DNA of 64,000 bases from Reticulascus tulasneorum (GCA_001557505.1 LSAX01000002.1:1736001-1800000); one strand, 5' to 3'; numbered from the stretch's first letter, positions 34,333 through 47,307 are shown. Notes: generated from the letters alone by a model not told the origin. Numbers and translations are program-made.

Positions 34333-37300
34333 CTTGAGAGGTTCTGAAGGAGATCAATCACCGTGGATGGTCGTTAGGAAATAATCCCCACGTTGCTTAT
34401 ATGTGCTCACCTCGGCACTCCAACGGCAGAATAGCGAAACGATCAGCGTGATACATAAACTGCCTTGATATGCTTGCGCACTTGCATCGCGACCGAACTG
34501 GACTATAGAACTTGCGGCTTCCTATTTCGGCATCACACCTTTGCAACTCTGCTGCGGGGGCGATGGATCTCCTGAGTACTCGTCATGCACATGTTGTGTA
34601 TTTCAAGTTTACTTGACGGAAGGATCAGCGTGATTGAGGGGGTGCATATGTAACCTTGGGCATTTGTGTTTATACGTTTCCTTGGCAGACGTAATCAGGA
34701 GAGACATCGTGTCTTAGATTCCATAACTCTATCTACAGTTCATTAATCACTTCCATGACAGCCGAAAGGACATGTTGCTATCTGCAAGCCCCGCACTGAA
34801 AGGCTATTCCCATGTAGCCGCAAACAATCCGCTCCACAAGCACGAGAACTTCGTCTGCTATCTCTTGCACCCCCACCAACGCGGTCGCTAAGGAAAATTG
34901 ATGGCTCGCGATTCTGCCCCACACCAATGCTTGTCGCCAAGCCCAGCACCAGTTGGCAGAAAGGCTGCGGGGTAGATACGAGCAAGTAACGGATTACAGT
35001 ATGCAGCAAAAGTTCCGCAATCCCTGCCTAGATGATATCAAACCCCGAATGCTATCGCGGATTCTCCAGCCGGGATTTGCCTGGTACTACCTAGCCAGCT
35101 GTATGAAGAGGCCTGCATGTGTTTTTGATAGGCAATATGTTCTAGAATCTGGAAGTTTGCAAGATCACTCTCGCATCTTCAAGAACTTTCTGAGAGAGAC
35201 GGCAACGATTTGCTGTGCAGCTTCCGTCGGCCTGCAGAACATTCACAGCAGTATCGAAGTGGACCTAAGCAGAGTGCCAAGAAAACCAGTGTACGTGATA
35301 TTATGCTGTTAGCAACTGAGTCATGATATAACCAGGATGCGTCATGAGAATGACAAACACCGATATAGAAAGCTTGATGACAAATCAGCTACCTGTGCCT
35401 GGTTCACAGGTGATGCTGGGCGGGAGATCTTTTGTTAGTTATCAGATCAGTCAAATCAGGATGTTTACGTGCACTGGAAACCTGCTAGAAATGGAAATCC
35501 TGATGTTAGTCTCACTGAGCGAAGCAATTCATAGATTAGGATTGCGCAAAAGAGAGATATGAAGGACGTGAATAAAGCATAACAAACGAACTCCAGAACG
35601 ATCAAGAAATTCGTGACTAAGACCAGAGAGCTTGCAAAGTTCGCTGGATCCAAGCAGATGGTGCAGATATGTCATCGGCAAGGGTCGTTTGTTAAGCTCC
35701 AAGCTTCATGGGGGAAGCTGGGAAACCGAGTCTACGAAACATGTCCTGGAACGAGCAGCGGCGAAATCACCTTCGCGTCGAGCCCATGGAGATTGGTTGC
35801 CACGAGTCTGTCCAACGTATCTGCTAATAATAATGGTGGACAAATCCTGGCAACGGTATAAGTGTGCATATTCAAATTGCCCTACATTCTTTTCCTTGCT
35901 CTTCATGCCCTCCACGACAGTCCAAAAGTTGTCTACCCAGGTTTCCCTGACCGAAAGCGGAAAATGAACGCATTGCTGAGGACAGAGAGGGGCTACGGTT
36001 GACTCATTGATGCCGAGCAGCTCGAAGACTGAACGATGTGTATTATTCCTTGGAGAATCGAACTCATGCTATCATATCAAGCCTAGGTATAATTGAGGTA
36101 AAATGAATATTAAGTGTGATTGTCGATTTAAGTATTGCTGAAAGACTTACTCGCCTAGGTCTATCTAGTTGCGACATTATAGCCATGGACAATCAAGGAA
36201 TAGAATATGCTGTAAGTTTTCGGCCGGATCCGTTCCCCAGTGCTACAGCGGCGTTGTTAACGTGCGGGCCAGCTACGCCTGTCTCCTCAGAGGCAGGGTT
36301 TGAACTCTTCTTTTCTTTCTTTTGTTTCGCTAACATGAGTCTTGGCTCTCCCTATGCATTCTTATATTTTCTACCTGGTTTCCCATGCAGCAAGCGCATG
36401 CCAAGAGATTTGACTTGTTTGGAATCAAGGGTGGCCTAACGAGTGAGGTGAAGGAGGCCTTACTGAACATGAACGTGTGTGACTGGCAGATGCCAAAAAA
36501 AGATTGTAGCCAACTGCAGCCACTAACATTTACAATTTGGGTGCTTATGTGGGGCACATATAAACTAATTATGTCGCTCTTCCCGCTCGGGATCCAATCA
36601 TGAGTGTGCAGAGTATCTAAAATGGAAATGACCAAAACAAGGAGTCGCCATTTGGCAGTCGGTACGATAATATCCTCGTTGGTTATACGAGTAGAGAACG
36701 CCAAGAGGCTTGAGACTACATATGTCAACATGTCAACATAGATCCGCTGGGATGGCGACACACTGCCATTTATAGGTCTGCCCTTTTAGGACAGGTGATG
36801 CGATGCGATTGGGAGATGATGCAAGCCCTTTTGCCTGAGGCAAACCACCGACAAAACTAGTATACCAATTGACCTGCGTACCTGTCTGCTCATTTTGCTG
36901 TTATCAAAATCTTGATGGATTGCAATGCTTGCAGTTCTGGAATACATGCAGAGTGAAATGGTATGAAGGAGCGGAGTGGTGCAGTGGACGGAAGCTCTGG
37001 TGTTCGATAATCACTGCTAAATTCCCAGGAGCTTTGATTAAGTGGGATTGTCGTTTGACCCTACCTCTAATTATTTACCAAAGTGCCCCCAGTGCCACGC
37101 TCGCCTTAGCTTGTACGCTAGCAAAGCTTGACTGTAGCGGCTCCGCACCCTTATCTGAGATTTATAAGAAGTGGCAGTATCCGAGCCCTAACGGTTCTTC
37201 TGACTTGCCTGGCATTCCGGGTCACGTCTTCTCAAGCCCGGAGAAGGGCGGTGCACAGCCTCCGAATGCCACCCCCTTTTGCCTGTCCTTGCCTGCTGAA

Positions 37301-38024
37301 GACCAATTCACGTCATATCAAGTGCAGAACACTCGGGAAGCCCGAACCTGAATGCACAAACTTGGTAGAATAAGGACATTGTGAGTTTCTTCGTACGTGG
37401 CTGACTCCCACTGATAATTATCCCCGAACTTCTGGTCTTCCACGTGCTGCATCATATCAATCGGCCACCCACAAAGTGTTAGGCCCGTCGAAAACCACGT
37501 GGTGATTACCAATCCCGGATTCTTTTGATCTTAGATAAATGTGTCATCTGCGCCGTGGAATTATGTACTGACGGTGTTAGTAACCTGCATTCCCAACCAA
37601 ATACAGAATACCGAGAGTACTACGCAGTCAAAACAGAATCACCCTGATTCGAATCCAAGTTCTGCTCGCTCTTGGGCTGACTTTCATCTCCGGCCGCGAC
37701 TCGGGGCTGGACAAAGGTGAGATTTGGGTGCCACCATAAAATATCTGGCTATCTCGGCCAATGCATCATTGCCGCCTGAAGAGACCCGGAACTTTGGTAG
37801 CGGGTTGAAGAAATTGGCTGCTGTGAAGGGGCTCAGCGGCTCAGCGCATCTCGGGCGTCGCTTTAGCGTATTCGCCAAAGGGTGGGCACCACCCGCCGCG
37901 CTGGGAGCTCTAGGGCTGAGGCTGATCGGCAAAGCCATCCTACATTACGACATCGCGCCGCCACGCCAATTGCTGTCATTATATAATCTAGGGCTACAAT
38001 ACAAGAATATCGTGTCCGTCTAAC
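34333..38024. other. 3.7-kb gene-poor region with decayed repeat
   Basis: The longest stretch without a convincing gene. All frames are short, lack known motifs and are not linked by good splice sites. It holds one copy of the diverged repeat (36612-36742) and a weak tRNA-like box A/B pair (36977-37012). It may be an old transposon graveyard. The right end is presumably the promoter of the Zn2Cys6 gene. Confidence 0.45.
36612..36742 (+). repeat. diverged dispersed repeat, copy 1
   Basis: Matches 42659-42785 in the same orientation in ordered blocks: ATCTAAAAT..AAATGAC, TT.GCAG, CGTT..GTTA, AGAGGCT(T)GAGAC and TGTCAACA.AG. Small gaps separate the blocks. It looks like two decayed copies of one element; its class is unknown. 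Confidence 0.55.
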
Positions 38025-39807
38025 ATGAGTATAGAGGGAAGCAGGTTAGTCTTGCCAACCAGTGTCGGCGTTCCTAGCATTATCAGGGCGATGGATGACG
38101 TTCATATGGATGACGCTGTGATTGAACACGCCAAGGAGGTTAGACCCCGTCGCGCACACACAAAGTCTCGCAATGGATGCGAAGCATGCAAACTGCGACG
38201 GAAAAAGGTTCGGAGATTCTCTTCAAGTGCTTAAGGCAATTCTAACGGAGCATGTCAAGTGTGACGAGGAAAAACCGCAATGCGGTCGCTGCAAGAAACT
38301 CGAGATTCGCTGTCTCTATACGCAGTCCCAGGCTAGCCATAGTAGATCGAGAGACACTTCACCGCGAGCAGTACCAAACCCAGCAGAAGCTTCCAGCAGC
38401 AGGGCATCAAGATATCCGAGATACCTCGAAGTTTCTCCGCACTTGGGAAGTGCACGTGTTCCGTCATCTCAGAAGTCTTCTACTTCGTTCCTTGGCCCGG
38501 ATGACTTGGACCTTCTGGCACACTTCTTTTCCCACACCTCACGCATGATGGGCGAGGAGCCTGCAGATTGGTATGTCTGGCAGATTGGCATCCCGAACCT
38601 GACCTTCCATTACCCGCTATTGATGCACTCGGTCTTGGCCCTGGCGGCGATGTGCCGCCTCTCCGATATGATATCGCAGTATGACCAACACCAAGGCGAT
38701 TTAAGAGATAGAGGACCGCATGAAATCGAAGCCATCCAGGAGCTGGCGAGAATCGGAGATTCACATTACGCCGTATCTATAAAGATCATCCCTGATGCCC
38801 TGACGCAGGCTGAAATTGAGGCGGATTATGACGGCGTCGTTTCAAATGCAGTGGTAATGATGCCTTATGCTTTCATAGCTCGTCGTGTTAGCATTTGGAT
38901 GGGCAACCACACAACCAGCCAAGTCATCAATCCCTCACCTGCAGAGTGGATCACGCATACTCGGGCAGCAGGGTTCGCTATCTTGGGCCTTCACATCAGT
39001 AACAAATCAAGAGAAAACAGTCCGACTGGTGCGCCGACAAGTGCAGTACACACCCCAGTAGAGACGATGGCAGACAATACTCCTCCTGTCAGCTTGCAGT
39101 TGGGGCCCCAACATCCCAACTTTTCTACATCAATAGAGCACCACATCCTCTATCCCATCCTTTGCTCGACAGCTCCGAACGCGCTCCGCAATCTTTCAAC
39201 CCGTGTCGACATTCTACTAAGTAAATCTACCTCTGACGTAAAGGTGGCTTTTTCTGAGGTTTTATCGGAATTATCAAGAATTTCAAGGGATGTGCTCAAC
39301 GCATGTCCAATCCCCACGAGTGAGTCCGGCACAGCCCACGACCCACCTTTAAAGAACCTTTCGGAATGGCTTCGACGATCATTTGCTCGTTATTCTCACG
39401 TTAGGTCCAGTCCCTTGAAGGGACTACCACGAGTTATTTTATCATTCTTGGTCCATGTGCCACAGCCATATATTTCGCTACTGATCCCGGCCCTTGAACA
39501 CCCCGAGAACAGTCACGCATCGGCCGAAATTAATCCTGAATGCGACCTTGCTGCTAGTTCAGTAGAGCAGCAGGTTGCTCTAGAAATATACATGCACTGG
39601 CTCGTGTTTATGCTCCTTCTTGATGGAATTTGGTGGATTGGAGATCTCGGAGTCGGCGAGCTGGGGCACATACTTGCGCGGTTGAACAAGAGTCGGCAAA
39701 TGTCCGATAACATCTCAAGTTTACTGCTTGGCCTGTCTGAAGGAGATGACTGGTGGCCAGAAAGCATGTACCAGATCGCACTAGAGTTTCAGAAACAGGA
39801 GCAATAA
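38025..39807 (+). CDS. Zn2Cys6 transcription factor, UPC2-like type
   Basis: Two exons, 38025-38207 and 38260-39807, give 576 residues (Met at 38091 is an alternative start). The 52-nt intron lies inside the zinc cluster, and splicing gives C-x2-C-x6-C-x6-C-x2-C-x6-C (CEACKLRRKK joined to CDEEKPQCGRCKKLEIRC), exactly the family spacing. A basic linker and Ser-rich region follow. The regulatory domain begins LGPDDLDLLAHFFSHTS with WQIGIPNLTFHYPLLMHSVLALAAM, the pattern of sterol-regulator (UPC2/ECM22)-like fungal factors. Nuclear DNA-binding protein; targets are unknown. It could control the adjacent secreted hydrolase, but no shared site was identified. Confidence 0.87.
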
Positions 39808-40039
39808 TGAAGAAGCCAAAACGTCTATTGGATATTAAATGATAATCTAGTTAATTTACATAATGAACCAGATGTGAATTGAACAAAGGTTGCCCGAAAC
39901 TGTATGTCTTTTTTTCTGTTGCGCCTTAAAAGTCCTACATCATACGAGGCCGATGACGCTTAAGACACCAGTCGGCTATCTCGGGCAAGCAAGAAGAAGA
40001 CAGGTGTGCGAAGAGCCGATCGTATCAATCTCCTCTACT

Positions 40040-41332
40040 TCAGAGGCCATTAGAGGCAAGATATGACCAAATAACCTGGTATCCCGCCGTAGCATTCTTG
40101 TGAAATGTCAGGCCATGCCCCGCGCCACGCTGCAGGTAAAGTTCGACGGGTTTGGCGTGAGGAAGGAGGCCCTCCAACACTGGCATGTAAAAAAAGTTGT
40201 TGCAATCTCCTTCACAGACAACATAGTCAAACTCTGGCATAAAGTACTGCCAGCAAATCAGTATAAACGCCAATTGACAGGGAGATCTGGGAACGCACCT
40301 GGAGCGGTCCCATAAACTCGCTAGTCTTATTCCCATTGACGAGGACAGACGTAAGAGACACCAGCTCGGCTACCGTGACAGTCTCTTTAATCTTTTCGGC
40401 GTATGTCAGAAGCTCAGCGTCGAATGCACCCTTCTTAAAGAAGATCTGCTGAGCCGCCGCCTTTGTGCCTTGCACCATATACCCACTCGGGCGGTCACTA
40501 AATCGTCGACGGTCGTTTTCCTTGGCGAACTCCCACCCGAACTTGTCCCATCCGAACGGCTGCGGTGCAGCTGGCAGCCTTGGTGCGAACCCAGTGGAGA
40601 TTACGGCATCGCTTAGTGGTCCATACTTCACAGCGAACCCAAGTGACAAGATAGAGCCATAGCTGTGACCGACGTGAATGATCTTCGATGGCTTCGGGAA
40701 CTTTATTTTTGACGAGCCCTTAGTATATTTTGCGATGCTAAGCAGCTTTCCAGAGCGTGAAAGCTCGGTCAGGCCCCGGAGGATTTCGACTTCGAGTGGC
40801 GCTTGGATGATTTTGTAAGCATCTGGCTTTTCGGATTTACCGGTTCCAAGGCGATCGTAGGTAAGGATAGAATAGCCAGCCTTGGTAGCGGCGGTCACAA
40901 ACGAGTACTCGTCAGGGTGAATCTCTACATCCCAGTATCTGATTCATATATTAGAGCTCGACCAATAGTTAGCTATTCAATGTAGACTTACCTCTTGTCA
41001 AACCCCAGTCCAGGAGTCGCAATTATCAAGTTGCCAGCCTTATTCGTTGTCGACTTTGGTACACAGAGCTGTGCACTGATATCGAAGGTTGCCTTGACCG
41101 GATGCGGAGCAACTGCGCGATTGCCCAGGCGGGTAGGGATGTCGATATCCCATACGAAATCGACAGCATCGATTGTACTATCAACTTGGGGGATGTCGTA
41201 GATCGAGTTGTTCGCGGTGACAGCAACAGGAATGATCAACTGCACACAGTCCCTGCCAGTTTTGGAGGATGTAGCGAATACCACCTCCGGCAAAGCGACA
41301 GCCAGAGCAAGAAGTTGTAGAACACGAGCCAT
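40040..41332 (-). CDS. secreted alpha/beta hydrolase
   Basis: Three exons, 41332-40992, 40938-40299 and 40246-40040, give 395 residues. Signal peptide MARVLQLLALAVALPEVVFA. The alpha/beta-hydrolase core has the strand LIIATPGLGFDKRYWDV, TYDRLGTGKSEKP and the nucleophile elbow GHSYGS (Ser206). A late His in GAGHGLTFHKNA is the probable base, and Asp in PEFDYVVCEGDCN or a nearby acidic residue is the probable acid. Introns are 53 and 52 nt. Substrate unknown; the family contains esterases, lipases and epoxide-hydrolase-like enzymes. It ends 232 bp after the UPC2-like regulator gene, in convergent orientation. Confidence 0.83.
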
Positions 41333-43142
41333 AGTTGAGACCGTATGAACTTGCGATGTCTAACAGTGTGAGTGAAGTGATTACGAAAGACTCAGTGGAG
41401 CGATGGTCTGGGTGGTTGTGGCGATATTCGGAGACGCAGTTCCTTTTATACCGAAATTGTTACCCGTTTATTCTGGCCATTGACAAGTGCATTCACTACA
41501 TTCATGAAGTCTAGATCGCTCGGTGACGACTGGAATAGACCAAAGATTGCTACTCATGCTGCAACCATGTCGAATTCCGTATATCCGGTGCGTCTGGCTG
41601 CGAATAAGTTCCTCCCATGGAGCCGAAGCGGAACGGCGTATACAGAATCCAAGTAGCATACCCAATGGTAGATCCCGTGACAAGGATCCATTAAAGGATT
41701 GCTTCTGTACAAAAGATCCAAGAAGTGCATACCACGGAGAAGAATCAGTATCAGGCAGCACCGAGATGCATGCTAATCTCGTTATGTGGGGCTGCAGCTG
41801 CCAACATGCTGCTGAAGGATCAATTGACATGGAGGCGTAGCCCGAACACTCATCCATGTAGCCTAGGCCGAGCGGATGGCGGATAGATCGGTTTTTTGGA
41901 ACCCCCCGAATACGCCCTAATACGCTGTGCAGACCGGCCATTAGTGAGATCCCCATGGCTATAAGTTCAATCCCAGGAGTATGACAATAAACGTGGAAAC
42001 ACCCTCGAATAAACCAACCAAACTAGGCCAGCATACTCGAATGACATAGATTAATCCAGCAAGAACAGCAATCAAACTTCTAATTTTGTGTTTCTTAGCA
42101 GGGTTGATGGTCTCAGCGTCGCTTTCACGCCTGAATTTCTCTTCTCATATCTACCTTGCGCCATTGGTGCCCTTTGGCTGGCGGATGAAAGGAGCCGAGC
42201 TGCCTCCCCAATCGAATCCCATCAAACCGACGGGTAATCATTCCAACGTTGAAATGGACCAGTGCAAAATATTAAGAACTTCTGCACCAGTGATGTCTTC
42301 GGTGCTGCTTCCGTATCAGTGCTGTGATGAGAAATGTAGGATTGTGTCCCCACACAAAACACTCAGCGCAAGTGTCTATTACGTGCGCTCTCGACCTCAT
42401 GCTAGCTAGACTAGCATTGTATAACCCTACAACTTGGTGAGCCTTAATTATTAATAATTGGGTCTTTTCAGCTCTGCTCCACAACCGAAGGAATCGAAGT
42501 CGCCCATTTCAATGCACACACCGTCAATGTCACAAAAGTGAATGGTGCCATGCCAGCAAACCAAAACCCAGCAATGCTTCAATAACGGCTTCAGCACCAA
42601 GTTCATGATATACCAGCTCAAAAACCAACAGCTAGATTCTTTAGTTTCGTGTAAAAAGCATCTAAAATCCAAATGACAAAGCCAGGAGCCACTCTTTTGC
42701 AGCCAACCCATTAATACGTTTAGTTAACATATAACTAGATGAAATTAAGAGGCTGAGACCGCTCGCATACCTGTCAACAAAGTTAGCTGCCCCCTGGATA
42801 ATATTCGACGAGCTTGAGCTTATTCCTCCAAGTATGGTAGCTAGACTAAACCAAATGAATACTCATGCAGCTCGAGATGTGAGAGACTAATTAGTGGGGC
42901 TTCAAGAGATGCTTCTTAATTCTGATATCATTGTCTATTTACTGGTTCTAGTGCATATTAAATTTATCTGCCGGCCCTCACAAATGGGCCGAGAAAGGGA
43001 ACCCTTCTTCATATCGTCGGCTCTAGCCGCGTACACACATGTGCAAATATTGAAGGACCTCAACAAACGAAATCAGGCTTAAAACCAAAATGTGCCAATC
43101 AAAGAGCAGGATCTATCAACTTGAAGAAAGCGTTAAAACGCA
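41333..43142. other. 1.8-kb gene-poor region with decayed repeat
   Basis: A minus-strand frame at 41468-41956 (162 residues) has no domain or splice support. The region includes the closely spaced CGGAT motifs at 41873-41891 and the second copy of the diverged repeat (42659-42785). Confidence 0.45.
42659..42785 (+). repeat. diverged dispersed repeat, copy 2
   Basis: Same ordered blocks as 36612-36742, direct orientation, about 6 kb apart. Substitutions and small indels are frequent, so the copies are old or mutated. Confidence 0.55.
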
Positions 43143-44065
43143 TCATTTCGTTTTGCTCTGTAGGCTTCTCAGCAGGTCAGAGTTCGACCGGCCACCGCCA
43201 AGGAGGAGTCCAACATCTTGTGCGCCAACAATCCATCTAGCACCAAACTCGTTAACAACCTGGGATAGGATATCAGGGCGGTGATAGAGCCCGGCAATCC
43301 CCATCAACTTTCCGTGCTTGGTGGCCGCCGCTCCTACCCTCCGCAGTGCGTCGATGAAGACAGGATGGTCCCAGTCAGGCAAGGTACCAATCTCGCTAGC
43401 CAAGTCGTTAGATCCTACAAGAAGTACATCGCACCCGGGTAGGGCTGCAATGTCGTCTACAGCGGCGAGAGCGTCTGCAGTTTCGATCATTATGAAGACT
43501 GTGGAACCGACAGCGTTCATCTCGGCTTGGATTACCGATGTGGGCAACGGAGCAAAATCGAAATGTGGGAAGCCAGCACTAATGGAACGATGGCCAAGTG
43601 GAGGGTATTTAGAGACGTTGATTGCACGGCGTGCATCATCTGCAGGCCATATTAGTCAGAGTACTTACTAACACCAACTAGCATGAGAGCCAAGTGGAGG
43701 AATCTCATCTACTCACCAACGCCGTGAATATGTGGTACTATGATGCCCATGGCACCAGCGTCCAAGACTCTTTGCATGAAACCAAGACCGCACTCGTGAG
43801 GAACTCTAACGAAAGGGGTTATGCCTGCTGAGTTGGCAGTGATGCAGAGTTGGCCCGCATCGCGAATAGTCAGGGTCGTATGTTCGAGGTCGATGAAGAG
43901 GGAGTCATAGCCAGAGGACTTGGCAATATGCACGATCTCCCCCCCAGGGATAATTTTGATGCCGAACGCTGTGCAGATCTTGCCCTGCGATGCCAATGTG
44001 AGGAGGTTGTTTTTGGCAATATACTGTGTGGCTGTTGCAGGTTTATCGTTTACCAAGGACCCCAT
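43143..44065 (-). CDS. HpcH/HpaI-family class II aldolase
   Basis: Two exons, 44065-43717 and 43639-43143, give 281 residues; the 77-nt intron is GTGAGT/GCAG. The TIM-barrel signatures are FIDLEHT (His62 base), FVRVP (Arg87, binds the pyruvate enolate), IMIETADA (Glu169) and GSNDLASEIG (Asp195), the two metal ligands. These enzymes split 4-hydroxy-2-oxo acids into pyruvate and an aldehyde, e.g. 4-hydroxy-2-oxoheptanedioate, 2-keto-3-deoxyglucarate or, in fungal L-rhamnose breakdown, 2-keto-3-deoxy-L-rhamnonate (LRA4). It is grouped with a permease, a hydroxyacid dehydrogenase and a Zn2Cys6 regulator, and its promoter carries two CGG-N9-CCG sites. The actual substrate is not determined by sequence. 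Confidence 0.9.
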
Positions 44066-44290
44066 CTTGTTCGTTCTATGGTGTTTGTGAAAGTATAGGT
44101 AGATGTTGAGTGGTAACCCCGTGGACGTTGCAGAGGCTGGTGAAGTAAGTAGATAAGAGTAAAACGAGGTCAGTAGTAAGCGATCATGAGAGCATACTCT
44201 ACTAAACTATCTATTTTATTTCGCTTTATGTATACTGTTTGCTGCTTTCGTCTCACCCGGGTATGTCCTGACCTCGAGTAAGTCGAGCCA

Positions 44291-44308
44291 CGGATGTCGA
44301 AGCCGCAC
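44291..44308 (+). promoter_or_regulatory. putative Zn2Cys6 site, CGG-N9-CCG, copy A1
   Basis: CGGATGTCGAAGCCGCAC, about 226 bp upstream of the aldolase ATG. It is identical over 18 bp to 47308-47325 in the permease/dehydrogenase promoter. The inverted CGG halves 9 bp apart fit a dimeric Zn2Cys6 regulator; which protein binds is inference. Confidence 0.6.
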
Positions 44309-44326
44309 TTGCGCTAGCCATGAAGC

Positions 44327-44341
44327 CGGATAGCCATTCCG
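44327..44341 (+). promoter_or_regulatory. putative Zn2Cys6 site, CGG-N9-CCG, copy A2
   Basis: CGGATAGCCATTCCG, 36 bp (start to start) from copy A1, the same palindrome geometry and the same CGGAT left half. Confidence 0.5.
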
Positions 44342-45183
44342 CGGGGTGCCAAGAGAATCTGGCTGGGGAACCCGGACTGTGCACGAGTCATGACTGAAGC
44401 ACCACCATGGCTAAATCCGGCCCAGTATGTCCGCTCAGTAAGGTCTTACCATGAACGATCTGACTCAAGGTACCCACAATCAATGAGAGTACTCCCGAAA
44501 TCCTGGAGTGCTAATTCTTAAAACTCTGGGGTCATTAAACCCCCTTTTCACTGGGAATGTGCGAGCGGAATTTAGAGGATTGGCATTAGTGACTATTGGG
44601 TCTTCACATTTACTATTTAGGGTTCCCAGTAATGGTATCATTGCATCGGCTGCAACTTGCACAAATAAATAAAGGTTAGTCAGACTACTGTTAAATAGTA
44701 GGTTCTTAATATGAAGGTTTAAATAAGAAGTTCGCGAAAAGTGAACCCATAACTCACAAACGGTAGAGACGAACCATCTTTATAATCTGAAGAAAGGGGT
44801 TTACTCTCAAATCAGAATCAGCATCTCGTAGACCTGTTGACTAGAACTAGCTAGTAATTCCGTCATGTGGTGGCATCCAACACTTGAGTCAAGCCAGTGG
44901 ACAGACTGACCTGCCTTGCAATATCCCCGGATAAGTCCTACAGGTTAGAGCAAGCCACCAACTAATTTCAACAAGGCCTCAACTACAGGACATGTTTGAT
45001 CGTCACTTTGACTCTGCGATTCAAGGGGCGAGCAACGCGTACAAGAGAATAAAGTAGGGACAGCTGGCACGAGCAAAGCCAGGGAAAACACATTAATTCA
45101 TTAACTACCAGCAAGCAATCACGATCTCGACTCTCTTTCCACAGGTAGCTTGTTTTAGACAAATCGATAAAATGCTGCTGTTC

Positions 45184-46931
45184 TTAGTGACTGTATCTGA
45201 ACCCCTTATCCTGGCGCTCTGTTAGATCCGAATCAAGCGACATTCCCGCCATGTCATCTCCCGTTCCTTGTTCAGCGGCCACGTCTCGCTTTTTGTTGGA
45301 AACGCGGGATGTGAAGTAATGAACCATGAAAGCGGTGATTAGGCAGCCAAAGCTGACGATGCTGGTTATGCATCCTTTGGAGTATCGTGGCGCATCTTGT
45401 ATCTGCCACAGCTGTGGGCCAATGATGCATCCGATACAGTAGAAAACGAAGAAGATGGCGCTGACGACAGACTTCTTCGTGTTTCCCTTGACATTGGACG
45501 CCATTAGACCAACAGCCTGGCCCAAAGGAGGCGCAGTGGCCCCAGCCAACCATGTGCTTGCGACGATACCCCATGGTTTATTCGCTGGTAAAAGAAGAAG
45601 CAATAAGCTTCCGAGCATGGGTACCAAGACTAGAAAAACGCCAAAGAGGCAACGCGTATTGGTTCCGAAGAAGCGTGGACCCAAGGCACCGATCCATACC
45701 AATGCGAAGGCTATGGCTCCGCTAGGCAAGCCGACCAACATGGTCTCGAACTTGCTGTAACCGAAGCCTCTGATAACAAGTGAAGAGAACTAGGGCCCCA
45801 TGTTAGTACCAGGTATACTCAAGGCGTCTTGGTTTCAGTAGGGATTTTGCGCTTTTGCTGGACATACCTTAACAATTGGCGTCGGGAGGGTGATGAATAG
45901 TGCCATCGCCGCGTAAAGCGCTGTGCGGGGGTCTGTGAAGGCTTCCCTGACCTGAGACCAGTCAAAGTGAGCACGGTCACGAGTGGCTCTATCGAGAGCG
46001 AGACGCCGAGTGCAGATTTCACGTTCCCGCTCGTTCAGAAACCAGGCGGTAGTTGTGTCGCGGGGCATAACAAAGACAAAGAGAATGCCTGCAGCAATTG
46101 TGAGGCCACCGCATACGAGGAAGAGTACCCTCCAGGTGGCGAGCAGATGAGTGCTCTGGCCAATGCCGTACATGGTGAGGCCACCAACAATCTGGGAGAC
46201 CCCAAACATGGAAACCCACGTCCTATTCCGTTACATATTAGCAAATAGCAAGCAAAGGTCGAGTAGCTTAATGAACTCACGCAACCCTCATTTGATGCTC
46301 GCTTCTCTTATACCAATTGCTGGTGATGATCATGAATGAAGGTGATACAGCACCCTCGGTGAAGCCCAGCAGAAATCGAGTGGCCCCCAAGCTGGCAAAG
46401 TTCTGGCTGGCACCAAGGCACATCTCGACACCGCCCCAGATAATGCTGCGAGCCTTAGGATTAGCACAATATACAAGCCTCATATCTCTTCCATCAGCTT
46501 TGTGCAACTCACATTGTAATGCCAACGAAGACCGTGATAGGCAGTCTGCTCATCAGGTAGGCGGCAGGGTATTCGGAGCAGAGCTGGCCGAAGTAAAAAA
46601 GAGAGATGGCCCAAGAGAACTGGCTTCCGCTCAAATTCAAATCTTCAGAGAGCCCAAAGACGGCCGCATAATTGATACTTTGCTTGTCGAGATCTAGGTA
46701 TATCGATTAGATCCGGGTACACAGAAGGTTTTCGGGAGAGAAAGACGTACACTGAAAGAAGTAGACGATGGCCATGACAGGCATAATGACTCTATCAAGC
46801 TTTCTTACAACTGCTCTTTCCTCTGCTGGGTCGATGTAGAAATCAGTCGGCAGATTGTTGAGCTCTTTCTGGGCGACTACCTCGTCGCATTCTACCGTAC
46901 CGGCTGGCATTTCGCCCTGCTTTTCTGACAT
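45184..46931 (-). CDS. MFS transporter, Dal5-like anion:cation symporter family
   Basis: Five exons, 46931-46751, 46693-46513, 46445-46281, 46222-45868 and 45789-45184, give 495 residues. Splicing restores the family hallmark YFFQYLDKQSINYAAVFGL after the first helix. About twelve membrane helices are apparent, and GFTEGAVSPSFMIITSNWY is the typical helix-4/5 signature. The cytosolic N-terminus and the loop after TM6 (FLNEREREICTRRL) match the allantoate/nicotinate/tartrate-type permeases, which take up organic anions across the plasma membrane. Lying between the aldolase and dehydrogenase, it is the likely uptake route for the cluster's substrate, probably a sugar acid or hydroxycarboxylate. 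Its promoter is shared with the divergent dehydrogenase gene. Confidence 0.9.
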
Positions 46932-47307
46932 GGTATGTGGAGGAGTGTTGACTGATGGATGAAGTCTTCCTCAGTATGTTGTATAACGTATGAACTAATT
47001 GCTTAGGACCTAGGCTGGCGAGATAGAGAGAGTCTCTGGCTTTGCTCTCTTGGAGCCTGGGAGTTGGGGTGATATCAAAGATATATATGTATTTGCTTAC
47101 ACAGCAGAAGGTACGGCAGCAAGGTCAAGTCCACTCCCAGTGCCAATGGTTGAACGACACCCATCTCTTCGTCACACTCAAACAATTGCATGTTAATAGC
47201 AGCAGGAGAGTCGAGATGTGCTAAGAAGGATTGCGTGTTGAGCACTGGTGCCACATCCCCCACAACCCCAGATGTGCCCCAGGTAATGCGGGGCAATGTC
47301 ATTTGAG

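Larger units (their letters stand above)
44066..45183. promoter_or_regulatory. promoter of the aldolase gene and spacer
   Basis: 1.1 kb. The part next to the aldolase contains the two CGG-N9-CCG sites. The remainder is AT-rich with no gene; it includes the 3' side of the MFS gene. Confidence 0.55.

Noticed and set aside
36977..37012. Second tRNA-like box A/B pair (TGGTGCAGTGG / GTTCGATAATC)
   Set aside because: The boxes are too close, box B is poor and no stems form; likely chance.
41468..41956. Minus-strand frame of 162 codons
   Set aside because: No domain, no splice partner, and it sits in a gene-poor region with decayed repeats.
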